This document shows positions 9,403 through 17,928 of a stretch of 64,000 nucleotides of DNA, piece by piece. The notes below the pieces were generated by a model, which made no database searches, was not told where the DNA came from, and worked only from the letters and a program-made list of their open reading frames with translations. Numbering within the stretch: the first letter of the stretch is position 1; every line of letters begins with the position of its first letter. Source of the DNA: Cronobacter muytjensii ATCC 51329 (GTDB taxonomy: Bacteria; Pseudomonadota; Gammaproteobacteria; Enterobacterales; Enterobacteriaceae); contig NZ_CP012268.1 in the NCBI RefSeq assembly GCF_001277195.1, positions 3,410,001 through 3,474,000 on the forward strand. Direction: 5' to 3'. A program made the translations under genes and the position numbers.

Positions 9403-10667
9403 GGCTGCGGCTCCGCCATCGCACGGCCTGCATTCGCCTTACGTGTGAGACGCGCCAGCACCAGATAACTCGCCGCCGAGACGGCGATGCCCACCAGCGG
9501 CGCTATCCACGGCGAAAAGTACGCCGTCAGCGCGCCAAGCGCATAGGCGGCAAGCCCGGCGTAGTTGAAACGCGGCAGGTGAGCCTCGCGCAGCGCCGGG
9601 TAGCGCCCGCGGCGGTGGAACCAGTAGTCAGCGATAATCACCCCGCCGACCGGCGGAATAATACTGCCAAGCAGCACCAGGAACGGGATGAGCATTTCAT
9701 ACATGCCGCCGATGGCGAGCAGAATGCCAATGCCCGCGCTGGCGACGGTCAGCGTGCGGCGGCGCTCGCTGCGCAGCAGATGGCAGGCGGCGGCGGAAAC
9801 GTTATAAATCGTCGGCCCCTGGATGGTCCACAGGTTGAGGCACAGCATAATCACCGCCGCCACCGACAGCCCCTGTAATATCATCACCGCCACGATATCC
9901 GCCTGCTGATAAACCACCGCGCACCACGCGCCTGCCACCACCATCAGCCCATTGCCGAGCAGAAAGCTTATCAGGCTGCCGGTAATGGCGGTGCCACTGC
10001 TGCGCGCCAGGCGCGTCCAGTTGGTGGCCTGGGTCGCACCGCTTGCGAAGGTGCCGAAGACCATCGTGATCGCCGCCGACCAGCCCAGCGTCTGGGTCGG
10101 CGCGATGCTCTGCATCCCCTGCCAGCCGCCTGCGTGGCGGGTCGCCATCCACATTGAGACCACCAGCAGAATAAACATCAGCGGCACCGAGACGCGCGAA
10201 AGCAGATCCAGCCCGCGGTAGCCCACCAGCGCGGTTACGCAGAAGGCCAGGCCGAAAAACACCATCAGCGGCGTCGTGATCCACTCCGGCAGCGCGAGCA
10301 GTTTCACCAGCGTGATAGCGACCGTGGCGGTGCCCCAGGCATACCATCCCAGCTCCGCGAAGCCGAGCAGGAAATCAGAGAGTTTGCTGCCCATTTCGCC
10401 AAAGCAGAAGCGGCCCATCAGCACGGTGTTAAGCCCGCTGCGGGCGGCTATACAGCCGAGCGCTGCCGCGTAGAGCGCCAGCAGGAGGTTGCCGATAACG
10501 GCTATCCAGAGCATCTCGACGACAGGAAAGGCGACGCCCAGCTTGCCGCCTGCGAACATCGTGCCGGTGAAAAAGGTAAAGCTGAACAGCACCATTGAGA
10601 TGGAAAGCAGGCCCTTGCGCCCGGCGGCGGGCGCCTCGCTTAACGGGAATTCGGTGTTCGCTGACAT
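9399..10667 (-). CDS. codB: Cytosine permease (NCS1 family)
   Basis: This 422-aa transporter of the nucleobase:cation symporter-1 family has about 12 membrane segments and imports cytosine across the inner membrane. The open frame extends upstream to 10949. I choose ATG at 10667 because AGAGGA lies 7 bp before it and the protein then begins with the short hydrophilic leader typical of CodB (MSANTEFPLSEAP). The longer frame would add a Cys- and Arg-rich extension across the promoter region. It is the first gene of the operon. The FGTFASGATQATNWTR segment fits the conserved substrate-binding helix region of the family. Confidence 0.92.
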   Translation of the reverse strand: MSANTEFPLSEAPAAGRKGLLSISMVLFSFTFFTGTMFAGGKLGVAFPVVEMLWIAVIGNLLLALYAAALGCIAARSGLNTVLMGRFCFGEMGSKLSDFLLGFAELGWYAWGTATVAITLVKLLALPEWITTPLMVFFGLAFCVTALVGYRGLDLLSRVSVPLMFILLVVSMWMATRHAGGWQGMQSIAPTQTLGWSAAITMVFGTFASGATQATNWTRLARSSGTAITGSLISFLLGNGLMVVAGAWCAVVYQQADIVAVMILQGLSVAAVIMLCLNLWTIQGPTIYNVSAAACHLLRSERRRTLTVASAGIGILLAIGGMYEMLIPFLVLLGSIIPPVGGVIIADYWFHRRGRYPALREAHLPRFNYAGLAAYALGALTAYFSPWIAPLVGIAVSAASYLVLARLTRKANAGRAMAEPQP

Positions 10668-10850
10668 AACGTGTCCTCTGCGAAAAAGTAAAAACGCGAT
10701 TGCGCAGGGATTGAGCAAGTTATGTGCCAGAAATTGTCGGGCAGAACGGCTACAAAACGGTGTGCAGCATGCACATATTGCGGCGGGAAACGGGAGCCAT
10801 ACGCCCCGTAATTGTGCAGAGTGTCGCGCCCTGCACCACGGGCGGGAGAT

Positions 10851-10886
10851 AAAAAAACGCGCGCCGCCCCGAAAGACGCCGCGCGT
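10851..10886 (-). terminator. Probable intrinsic terminator of ascFB
   Basis: On the minus strand ACGCGCGGCG and CGGCGCGCGT form a GC-rich stem with one mismatch, followed by seven T residues, 18 bp after the ascB stop codon. Confidence 0.7.
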
Positions 10887-10903
10887 GGCGATGATGCTTA
10901 AGA

Positions 10904-12334
10904 TCAGTCGAGATCGGCGCCGTTGCTGGCGATCACTTTCTTGTACCACCAGAACGATTTCTTGCGTTTGCGCTCCAGCGTGCCGCGGCCCTGGTCGTCG
11001 CGATCCACCCAGACAAAACCGTAGCGCTTGCTCATTTCGCCCGTGGAGGCAGAAACCAGATCGATGCAGCCCCAGGTGGTGTAGCCCATCACCGGAATGC
11101 CGTCTTCGATGGCTTCGCGCATCGCCATGATATGCTCGCGCAGGTAGCTGATGCGATAGTCGTCTTCGATTTCACCGTGTTCGTTAAAGGCGTCTTTCGC
11201 GCCGAGGCCGTTTTCCACCAGGAAAAGCGGCTTCTGGTAGCGGTCGTACATCATGTTCATGGTGATGCGCAACCCCAGCGGATCGATGCCCCAGCCCCAT
11301 TCGCTGGCTTCGATATAAGGGTTTTTCAGCGATTTAACGATATTCGCCGCGCTGGTGACCTGGCTGTTCATATCCGCCGAGGCGCAGCGTGAGGCGTAAT
11401 AGCTAAAAGAGACGAAATCAACGGTATCTTTGAGGATCTCGTCATCTTCCGGCGCTTTTTCAATCACGATGCCTTTTTCGCGGAACAGACGTTGCGTGTA
11501 CGCCGGGTATGCCCCGCGCGCCTGCACGTCGATGAAAAACAGGTTTTCCCTGTCTTTCTCCAGCGCCGCCCAGACATCTTCCGGCTTGCAGGAGTAAGGG
11601 TAGAAGTTACCGCCCGCCAGCATGCAGCCGACCTGGTTTTGCGGGTTCACCTCATGGGCGATGCGGGTAGCGATGGCGCTGGCGATAAGCTCATGGTGCG
11701 CAGCCTGATATTTTACCTGCTCCTGGTTTTCGCCCGGTTCAAACACCAGACCCGCGCCTGAGAACGGGCTGTGCAGCAGGATGTTAATCTCGTTAAAGGT
11801 GAGCCAGTACTTTACCAGCCCGTCAAAGGCTTCAAAGCAGGTGCGCGCGTAGCGGGTGAAAAACTCCACCATCTTGCGGCTGCGCCAGGAGCCATACTCT
11901 TTTACCAGATGCATCGGCACGTCGAAGTGGCAGAGCGTCACCAGCGGCTCAATGTTGTACTTTTTGCACTCGCTGAACAGCGCGCGGTAGAAGGCGATGC
12001 CCTCTTCGTTCGGCGTCTGTTCGTCGCCGTTCGGGAAGAGGCGGCTCCAGGCGATGGAAGTACGGAATACCGTAAAGCCCATCTCGGCCATCAGCGCGAT
12101 ATCTTCTTTATAGCGATGGTAAAAATCGATCGCCTCGTGGCCTGGATAAAACTCCTCGTCGCGCCACTCAAAGCGCTTATCCTGCCCGAGTTTCACCGCC
12201 AGACGATTCGGACCATGCGGCAGCATATCTACCGTCGTCGGCCCTTTGCCGCCCTCGCGCCAGGCGCCTTCGGCCTGGTTTGCCGCAATGGCGCCGCCCC
12301 ATAAAAATCCATCGGGAAAAGTGTTGTTGTCCAT
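10904..12334 (-). CDS. ascB: 6-phospho-beta-glucosidase (arbutin/salicin/cellobiose type)
   Basis: A 476-aa GH1 enzyme that hydrolyses phosphorylated beta-glucosides delivered by the AscF phosphotransferase. The catalytic acid/base is Glu182 (TFNEIN) and the nucleophile Glu374 (LVENGLG). The SASTGEMSKRYGF segment carries the Ser/Lys/Tyr phosphate-binding signature of 6-phospho-glycosidases. Similarity to E. coli AscB holds over the full length and is closer than I would expect for BglA, BglB or ChbF. I place the start at 12334 because AGAGG stands 6 bp before it; the in-frame ATG at 12340 would abut the ribosome-binding site. It lies 13 bp after ascF. Confidence 0.94.
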   Translation of the reverse strand: MDNNTFPDGFLWGGAIAANQAEGAWREGGKGPTTVDMLPHGPNRLAVKLGQDKRFEWRDEEFYPGHEAIDFYHRYKEDIALMAEMGFTVFRTSIAWSRLFPNGDEQTPNEEGIAFYRALFSECKKYNIEPLVTLCHFDVPMHLVKEYGSWRSRKMVEFFTRYARTCFEAFDGLVKYWLTFNEINILLHSPFSGAGLVFEPGENQEQVKYQAAHHELIASAIATRIAHEVNPQNQVGCMLAGGNFYPYSCKPEDVWAALEKDRENLFFIDVQARGAYPAYTQRLFREKGIVIEKAPEDDEILKDTVDFVSFSYYASRCASADMNSQVTSAANIVKSLKNPYIEASEWGWGIDPLGLRITMNMMYDRYQKPLFLVENGLGAKDAFNEHGEIEDDYRISYLREHIMAMREAIEDGIPVMGYTTWGCIDLVSASTGEMSKRYGFVWVDRDDQGRGTLERKRKKSFWWYKKVIASNGADLD

Positions 12335-12347
12335 ACGCATCCTCTGT

Positions 12348-13811
12348 TTAATTCGTTTTTACTGCGGGCGCCTGCGGGGTGAATGCGGCAGGCTGCGCGT
12401 TGTCGCGGGCGGGCTGCGCCTCTTCGACAGGAATATCCTCAAAGCCCAGCATCAGCGTCAGGATGAACGACAGCACCACCGCCAGCGCCATCACGCCGAA
12501 GACCCAGACAATCGTCATCGGATTCGCCGGATCAAAGAACTGCACGCTGGTAAAAAGCCCCGGCGCCGCCATTGAATGGCTGGCGAGCCCCGCAAGACCG
12601 GCGACCGCGCCACAGATAAAGCCGCTGATAAGGCTCGCTACCAGCGGACGCTTCAGCCGCACCGCCACGCCATAAAGCGCAGGCTCGGAGATGCCCGCCA
12701 CAATCGCGGAGGCCGCCGCGGCAAGCGCCGTCTGGCGCAGTTCCGGGTTGCGGGTGCGCCACGCCACCGCCAGCGATGAGCCGCCGAGCGACAGATTGGC
12801 CCCGATTTCCGACGGCATTACCATGCCCTCTTTGCCGGTTTCCGCGATGGTCTGGATGATGGTCGGCGTAAACACGCGGTGCATGCCGGTCATCACCAGA
12901 AGCGGCCAGAGTGCGCCCATGATCGCCACCGACAGCCAGCCCAGATAGTCATGGATGGTGTACACCACCGACGAAATGCCGCTGCCAATCCAGATCCCAA
13001 TGGGGCCTATCAACATAATGGCGATGGGCGAGGCGATAAGCACGATCAGCATCGGCTTCAGGAAGTTCTTGGTCACCGCTGGCGTGATTTTGTCCACCCA
13101 ACGTTCAATATAAGAGAGTATCCAGGTCATGCAGAGCGCCGGGATCACGGTATAGGTATATTTTACCGCCGTGACCGGAATGCCAATGAAATCGACGGGT
13201 TGGCCTTGCGCGGCTTTGGCCATCAGGTCGACGAAGTTTGGATGCACCAGCACGCCCGCGATGGCGATAGCGAGCGACATATTGGTTTTGAACTTCACGG
13301 CGGCGGAGGCGGCCACCATAATCGGCAGGAAGAAAAACGCGCCGTCGCCGATGACGTTAAGAATGGTCAGCGTCGGAGCGCCCTTCTCCACCACGCCCGA
13401 CATCTCCAGCACCATCGCCAGCAGTTTCACCATTGAGCCGCCGATGATAGCCGGGATCAACGGCGACATGGTGCCTATCAGCGCGTCAAGAATGCCCGCG
13501 CCGATGCGCCGCAGCGTGATTTTGTCGTTGCGCGGCAGCGCGCGCTCGACCCGCGCGCCTTCCGGCAGCAGCTTCAGGACTTCTGCATACGCCTGGGAAA
13601 CGGTATTGCCGACGATGACCTGACACTGGTTATCGTTACGTACCACGCCCAGCACGCCGGGGATCGTTTTCAGGCGCGCGGTATCGACCGCGTTGTCATC
13701 ATTAAGCACAAAACGCAGGCGCGTCATGCAGTGCGTGACAGCCGCCACGTTACCGCCACCGCCAATCGCATCGACTATCGAGCGCGCCAGCGCCACATAA
13801 TTCTTTGACAT
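12348..13811 (-). CDS. ascF: PTS beta-glucoside transporter EIIBC component
   Basis: A 487-aa inner-membrane permease that phosphorylates beta-glucosides during uptake. The N-terminal EIIB domain carries the phosphorylated Cys28 (THCMTRLRF). The EIIC domain follows from about residue 105 (RRIGAGILDALIGT) to 460 with about 10 membrane segments. There is no EIIA domain, as in E. coli AscF, so Crr would supply phosphate. The frame is open to 13835, but MSKNYVALAR at 13811 aligns with the AscF start. The operator and promoter region shared with ascG lies directly upstream. Confidence 0.93.
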   Translation of the reverse strand: MSKNYVALARSIVDAIGGGGNVAAVTHCMTRLRFVLNDDNAVDTARLKTIPGVLGVVRNDNQCQVIVGNTVSQAYAEVLKLLPEGARVERALPRNDKITLRRIGAGILDALIGTMSPLIPAIIGGSMVKLLAMVLEMSGVVEKGAPTLTILNVIGDGAFFFLPIMVAASAAVKFKTNMSLAIAIAGVLVHPNFVDLMAKAAQGQPVDFIGIPVTAVKYTYTVIPALCMTWILSYIERWVDKITPAVTKNFLKPMLIVLIASPIAIMLIGPIGIWIGSGISSVVYTIHDYLGWLSVAIMGALWPLLVMTGMHRVFTPTIIQTIAETGKEGMVMPSEIGANLSLGGSSLAVAWRTRNPELRQTALAAAASAIVAGISEPALYGVAVRLKRPLVASLISGFICGAVAGLAGLASHSMAAPGLFTSVQFFDPANPMTIVWVFGVMALAVVLSFILTLMLGFEDIPVEEAQPARDNAQPAAFTPQAPAVKTN

Positions 13812-13942
13812 GATGGTGAAATCTCTTGTTATCACACGCCGTGGCGCAACACCCGCCCCTGCGCGTTTATTATTTTAAATTCAGGTACTTGCCAGCCAAT
13901 ATGGCGTTAAACGCCCCGTTGCGCTGGCAGGATGATGTAATA

Positions 13943-13955
13943 GGTAACCGGTTCC
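13943..13955. promoter_or_regulatory. Candidate AscG operator
   Basis: GGTAACCGGTTCC is a nearly perfect palindrome with the central CCGG expected of LacI-family operators. It lies about 130 bp upstream of ascF and 165 bp upstream of ascG. E. coli AscG sites have a TGAAACCGGTTTCA-like core. Confidence 0.6.
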
Positions 13956-14015
13956 ACATTAGAGTGATTGCATGAATAAAACAGATCAACTGAAATTTTA
14001 TTGAGCTTTAAAATC

Positions 14016-14046
14016 TGTGATGCAGATCGCCATGAAACCGGCGCAA
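14016..14046. promoter_or_regulatory. Candidate CRP site and second AscG half-operator
   Basis: TGTGATGCAGATCGCC (14016-14031) matches the CRP pattern TGTGA-N6-TCACA in the left arm and partly in the right. Directly next to it TGAAACCGGCGCAA (14033-14046) matches one arm of an AscG-type operator. This pairing in the ascF-ascG intergenic region suggests cAMP activation and AscG repression. Confidence 0.4.
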
Positions 14047-14121
14047 GCGTGCGCCATGTCCTGCCGCGTTGGCGGGAAATGTGTAGAATGTGCGGCACTT
14101 AAGCCGAGCCGGAGGGAGAAG

Positions 14122-15144
14122 ATGTCGACAATGCAGGAAGTGGCCAAAAAAGCGGGCGTGTCAAAGGCCACCGTTTCTCGCGTGCTGTCTGGCAAAGGGT
14201 ATGTGAGCGAAGAGACGCGCAAACAGGTGTTCGACGCCATTGAAGCGACCGGCTACCGCCCAAACCTGCTGGCGCGCAACCTTGCCACCAACAAATCCCA
14301 GTGCATCGGGATGGTCGTTACCAACACGCTGTACAGCGGCAGCTACTTTAGCGAAATCCTCTCCCGCGCGGCGAAAAAGCTCGAAGAAAATGGCCGTCAG
14401 CTGATTCTGGTGGATGGTAAGCACAGCGCCCGCGAAGAGCGCGACGCCATTGAGTTTCTGCTCGATCTGCGCTGCGACGCCATTATCCTCTACCCGCGCT
14501 TTCTCGGCGTCGATGAGATTGATGACATCATCAGCCAGACCCGCCAGCCGGTGATGGTGGTGAACCGCAAACTGCGTAAACACCAGAGTCACTGCGTCTG
14601 CTGCGACCACAAAGGCGCCAGCCTTAACGCCACCAGCGCGCTGATTGCGCGCGGACATCGCGATATCGCGTTTATTACTGGCTCACCGGATTCCCCTACT
14701 GCGCTGGAACGTCTGGCGGGTTACAAAGAGGCGCTGCGCCAGCACGGCATCACGCCTGCGCCGTCGCTGGTGTCAGAAGGGAAATGGACGCCCGCGAGCG
14801 GCGCTGCGGCAATAAAAAACCTGCTGGAGCGGGGCGTGGCCTTCAGCGCGGTTGTCGCCAGCAATGACGATATGGCCGTTGGCGCGCTGAAAGCGCTGAC
14901 CGACGCGGGCCTTAACGTACCGCGACAGGTGTCGCTGATAGGTTTCGACAACAGCCCGACCGCGCCGTTTTTAAGCCCGGCGCTCGCAAGCGTGAAAGAT
15001 CCGGTAACCGATATGGTTCACGAAACGATAAATCGGCTGATTTCTATGCTCGACGGTGGCTACCTCTCGCGCGACAACCTGTTTGTTTCTGAGCTTATCC
15101 TGCGTGATTCCGTAGGCAACGGGCCTTACTCTGACCACAAATAA
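14122..15144 (+). CDS. ascG: LacI-family repressor of ascFB
   Basis: A 340-aa DNA-binding repressor with an N-terminal LacI helix-turn-helix (residues 4-25, MQEVAKKAGVSKATVSRVLS) and a periplasmic-binding-protein-like effector domain. It is divergent from ascFB and similar to E. coli AscG throughout (for example LLDLRCDAIILYPRFL). The open frame reaches back to 14017, but ATG at 14122 has GGAGGGAG just upstream and starts the protein exactly at the helix-turn-helix. It presumably binds the CCGG-centred palindrome at 13943. Confidence 0.93.
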   Translation: MSTMQEVAKKAGVSKATVSRVLSGKGYVSEETRKQVFDAIEATGYRPNLLARNLATNKSQCIGMVVTNTLYSGSYFSEILSRAAKKLEENGRQLILVDGKHSAREERDAIEFLLDLRCDAIILYPRFLGVDEIDDIISQTRQPVMVVNRKLRKHQSHCVCCDHKGASLNATSALIARGHRDIAFITGSPDSPTALERLAGYKEALRQHGITPAPSLVSEGKWTPASGAAAIKNLLERGVAFSAVVASNDDMAVGALKALTDAGLNVPRQVSLIGFDNSPTAPFLSPALASVKDPVTDMVHETINRLISMLDGGYLSRDNLFVSELILRDSVGNGPYSDHK

Positions 15145-15190
15145 CCGGCACCGGCACCCCGCCGCCCGCGCGGCGGAATACCTGGTCGCC

Positions 15191-16261
15191 TTACGGCTCG
15201 CTTTTCACCACGTAACGGGTGGCGGCGAAGCGGTTTAAGATGAGGTGCACTAAAAACACCATCGTGAGGGTTATCAGCAGCGACACGGTGACGGAGCTGA
15301 TGCGATAGAGATCGCTGAAGACCAGATCGGTGTCGGGATGCAGATTCTGACCGAACATAATGCCGAGCGTGGTGATGCTGGCGAAGCCGACGCCCGCGCC
15401 GACCTTTTCCATCACGTGCAGTCGGGCGCTGAACGCAAAACCGAGCGCGATAAGCGGCATCATCAGCACCATATGGCTGCTGTGATCGTAAAGCACCAGC
15501 TGGACCAGCAGCACGTAAAGACAGCCAATCACCACGCCCACCACGCGCCACAGCGAGCTTAACACCGCGCCGCGATAGTGCATGGGGAACAGGATCAGAA
15601 TGCCCGCCATCAGCGCCGAGAGCGAATCGCTCAGGTCCGCCATCTGAAACACGACAAAATTCAGCGTCGCCACCGTGCCGGAGAGCAGATATTCATGGCG
15701 CACCCGCGCGGCGTCTTTTTCAATCAGCGGCGGCGGCTTACGCGGCTCCACGTCCGGCAGCAGATAATGCATCAGCGCGCTTAAGCCCACGGCCATCACG
15801 CTCGCTTCCATGTTGGAAAACAGCAGCGTGTGCCAGTCGCTGGTCGGGTAGCTCATAAAGTTGAGCATTACGCTCTGACAGACCACGCCCATTGAACCGA
15901 AAAGAAACAGCGGTCCTTTGCTCATAAAGCGAAAACGCATCACGTAAAGCAAAAAAACCACGGCCGTCATAATCACCGGCCATTGCGAAAGGTAGCCGAC
16001 GATAATCACCATTTCGACGCAGTTCAGGGCCGCGCTGAAGATAAACTGTTTCGCGACGTGGCGGTTGAAAACGGGCACCAGCGACAGCAGCATGATTGGG
16101 TAGATAACGAAAAAAACGCCGTAACTGGTGTTGTAAAAGCTTGAAATACTGAGCGCCGTGACGCCCGCCGCCATGATGCGCAGCGTCTGGCGAAAATCAT
16201 TCGCCGTGTAGACAATGTTGCCGTGCGGCGTAAAAACCCGCGCCAGCGTATTAATAGACAT
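15191..16261 (-). CDS. DUF2955 / FUSC-like inner-membrane protein
   Basis: A 356-aa protein with two blocks of hydrophobic helices (about residues 25-175 and 195-345) separated by a short charged stretch (VEPRKPPPLIEKD). This is the duplicated layout of FUSC-type (AaeB-like) efflux membrane components, DUF2955 subgroup. It overlaps the hlyD-family gene by 11 bp, so the two are translationally coupled. It is the last gene of a marR-hlyD-DUF2955 operon, which suggests efflux of an aromatic acid or similar compound. The substrate is not evident. Confidence 0.82.
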   Translation of the reverse strand: MSINTLARVFTPHGNIVYTANDFRQTLRIMAAGVTALSISSFYNTSYGVFFVIYPIMLLSLVPVFNRHVAKQFIFSAALNCVEMVIIVGYLSQWPVIMTAVVFLLYVMRFRFMSKGPLFLFGSMGVVCQSVMLNFMSYPTSDWHTLLFSNMEASVMAVGLSALMHYLLPDVEPRKPPPLIEKDAARVRHEYLLSGTVATLNFVVFQMADLSDSLSALMAGILILFPMHYRGAVLSSLWRVVGVVIGCLYVLLVQLVLYDHSSHMVLMMPLIALGFAFSARLHVMEKVGAGVGFASITTLGIMFGQNLHPDTDLVFSDLYRISSVTVSLLITLTMVFLVHLILNRFAATRYVVKSEP

Positions 16262-17318
16262 AATGCAGCAGGCTTATCAGGTGAATTTGCAGCCCGGAGA
16301 AGAAACGGGCGAACGGGCCTTCGCTGTTGTAGAGCTGTACCGTGGCGCGTGCGCCGGTCGGCAGCGGCTGCGGCAACGGCTCGTCGAGCGCCACGTGAAT
16401 GCGCATACGGCGTGCGTCGCGCACCCAGCGGTTCGACTCCTCCGGCTGAGACAGTTGACCATTGACTGCCTCCTGCCCTGCCAGTATCCCGGCGTCATGG
16501 CTGGTCACATGAGCGTGAAACACCTGCCCCGGCAGCGCGTCGAACACCACGGCGGCATCCGTCCCGGCATGGGTATGGCGCAGGCTTTTTTCACGAAAGT
16601 CAGCGACGATGTCCGTCTGTTCGCTCACCAGCGCCAGCGCGGGCGTACCGGCGGCGGCGTACCAGCCGGGGCTTAACTGCAGGTTACTGACGGTGCCGTC
16701 GGCCTCGGCGCGGATCTGCGTCCAGCCGAGATTCAGCTGCGCGTCCTGCAGCGCGTTACGGTATTTTTGCAGCGTGACGTTGCGCTCATCATCGCGCTCG
16801 CCGCGCTCGATGGTCAGCTCGCTGATTTTCGCCTCAAGCTGCGCCACCGCCTGTTCGCTGGTCTGCCAGGTGGTGCGCACTTTATCAAGATCCTGCTGCG
16901 AGACGTTTTGCAGCGCGCTCAGGCGCTGATAGCGGTCAAAGGTGACTTTATCGTTGCGGGCCGTCAGACGGGCGGTATTGAGGTTCGCCCTGGCGGCGAC
17001 GATTTGCGCATCAAGCTGACTGTTGGCGAGTTTCGCCTGACGCAGGGCGATTTCCGCCGCCTCGACGCGGTTGGCGAACGGCGAGGCGTCGAGTTCAAAC
17101 AGCAGATCGCCTTTCTTCACGTGGCTGTTATTGGCGACATGCACTGCCGCCACATAGCCCGACACGCGCGAGGAGACCGGCGTCACGACGCGCATCACGG
17201 TGGAATCCGGCGTCAGCGGGATCCAGATATCGGCGAGGATAAAGTACACAAACATCGCCAGGAAAGTGGCAATACTTACCCTTACCCAGCGGGCAAATTT
17301 TTGTTCCGGAGTCATCAT
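16251..17318 (-). CDS. HlyD/EmrA-type membrane fusion protein
   Basis: A 355-aa periplasmic adaptor anchored by one N-terminal membrane helix (about residues 14-33). It has a biotinyl-lipoyl-like segment (VSGYVAAVHVANNSHVKKGD, about 50-70), a long coiled-coil hairpin (about 80-200), and a returning lipoyl and beta-barrel region. It would bridge the DUF2955 protein to an outer-membrane channel. No TolC homologue is encoded in the operon, so a genomic TolC is probably shared. Its start lies 2 bp after the marR-type stop codon. Confidence 0.88.
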   Translation of the reverse strand: MMTPEQKFARWVRVSIATFLAMFVYFILADIWIPLTPDSTVMRVVTPVSSRVSGYVAAVHVANNSHVKKGDLLFELDASPFANRVEAAEIALRQAKLANSQLDAQIVAARANLNTARLTARNDKVTFDRYQRLSALQNVSQQDLDKVRTTWQTSEQAVAQLEAKISELTIERGERDDERNVTLQKYRNALQDAQLNLGWTQIRAEADGTVSNLQLSPGWYAAAGTPALALVSEQTDIVADFREKSLRHTHAGTDAAVVFDALPGQVFHAHVTSHDAGILAGQEAVNGQLSQPEESNRWVRDARRMRIHVALDEPLPQPLPTGARATVQLYNSEGPFARFFSGLQIHLISLLHYVY

Positions 17319-17320
17319 AA

Positions 17321-17791
17321 TTATTGTGTGTTATCGAGGTCTTCTTCGCGGATCGTTCGCAGATTACGCGCGATGTGATTTAACGTTTCGCTGAAGATGT
17401 CCATATCCTGCGCGGGAATATTTTGCGACACGCGCGCCTGGTAACGCGCAATCACCGCGTTTAGCGTGGCGAGCACCGCCCTGCCTTCTTCGGTGAGCGA
17501 CAACAGGCGAATGCGTTTGTCGTACGGCGACGTGCTACGCGCCAGATAGCCTTTACTTTCAAGGCATGCCAGCGTGCGCATCAACGGCGGCAGCTCAATG
17601 CCCTGCACCTGCGCCAGTTCGCTGACCGAAATGTTATCCCCCTGTTGATCAAGCTGCATCAGCACCGTCCAGCCCGATTGCGTCAGGCCGGTGTCGGTAA
17701 TGGCATTGTCGATAATCGCGCGCCACTGGCGGACAATCATCGCCATGCGCATGCCCATCGGACGGCGGGCGAAGCGTTCATCTTCAGTCAT
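17321..17791 (-). CDS. MarR-family transcriptional regulator
   Basis: A 156-aa winged-helix regulator with a typical MarR fold: recognition helix region ISVSELAQVQGIELPPLMR (about residues 55-75) and a wing with the DKRIRLLSLTEEG motif. It is first in the operon with the HlyD and DUF2955 efflux genes, so it most likely represses that operon and is released by the exported compound or a related phenolic ligand. GGGAG lies about 6 bp upstream of the ATG at 17791. Confidence 0.9.
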   Translation of the reverse strand: MTEDERFARRPMGMRMAMIVRQWRAIIDNAITDTGLTQSGWTVLMQLDQQGDNISVSELAQVQGIELPPLMRTLACLESKGYLARSTSPYDKRIRLLSLTEEGRAVLATLNAVIARYQARVSQNIPAQDMDIFSETLNHIARNLRTIREEDLDNTQ

Positions 17792-17886
17792 CGGAGGCTC
17801 CCTTCAGTCAGCGGGAGGGCAAATTAATACTTATCAGGGTAAGTATCAAGAAACGGGCGGGGAAAAGGCATGGATTGCGAAACGCG

Positions 17887-17914
17887 CGGGCCGCCGTGCG
17901 GGGCAGGCGGCCCG
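17887..17914 (-). terminator. GC-rich hairpin after the ganR-type gene
   Basis: CGGGCCGCC and GGCGGCCCG form a 9-bp perfect stem with a 10-base loop, just past the regulator's stop. On the minus strand it is followed only by GCGCGTTTCG, so it is at best a weak terminator. Confidence 0.4.
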
Positions 17915-17928
17915 AAAAACCGGCAGGG

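Noticed and set aside
10668..10949. N-terminal extension of codB to 10949
   Set aside because: It would read through the promoter and reach into ascB. The internal ATG at 10667 has a good ribosome-binding site and matches the CodB start.
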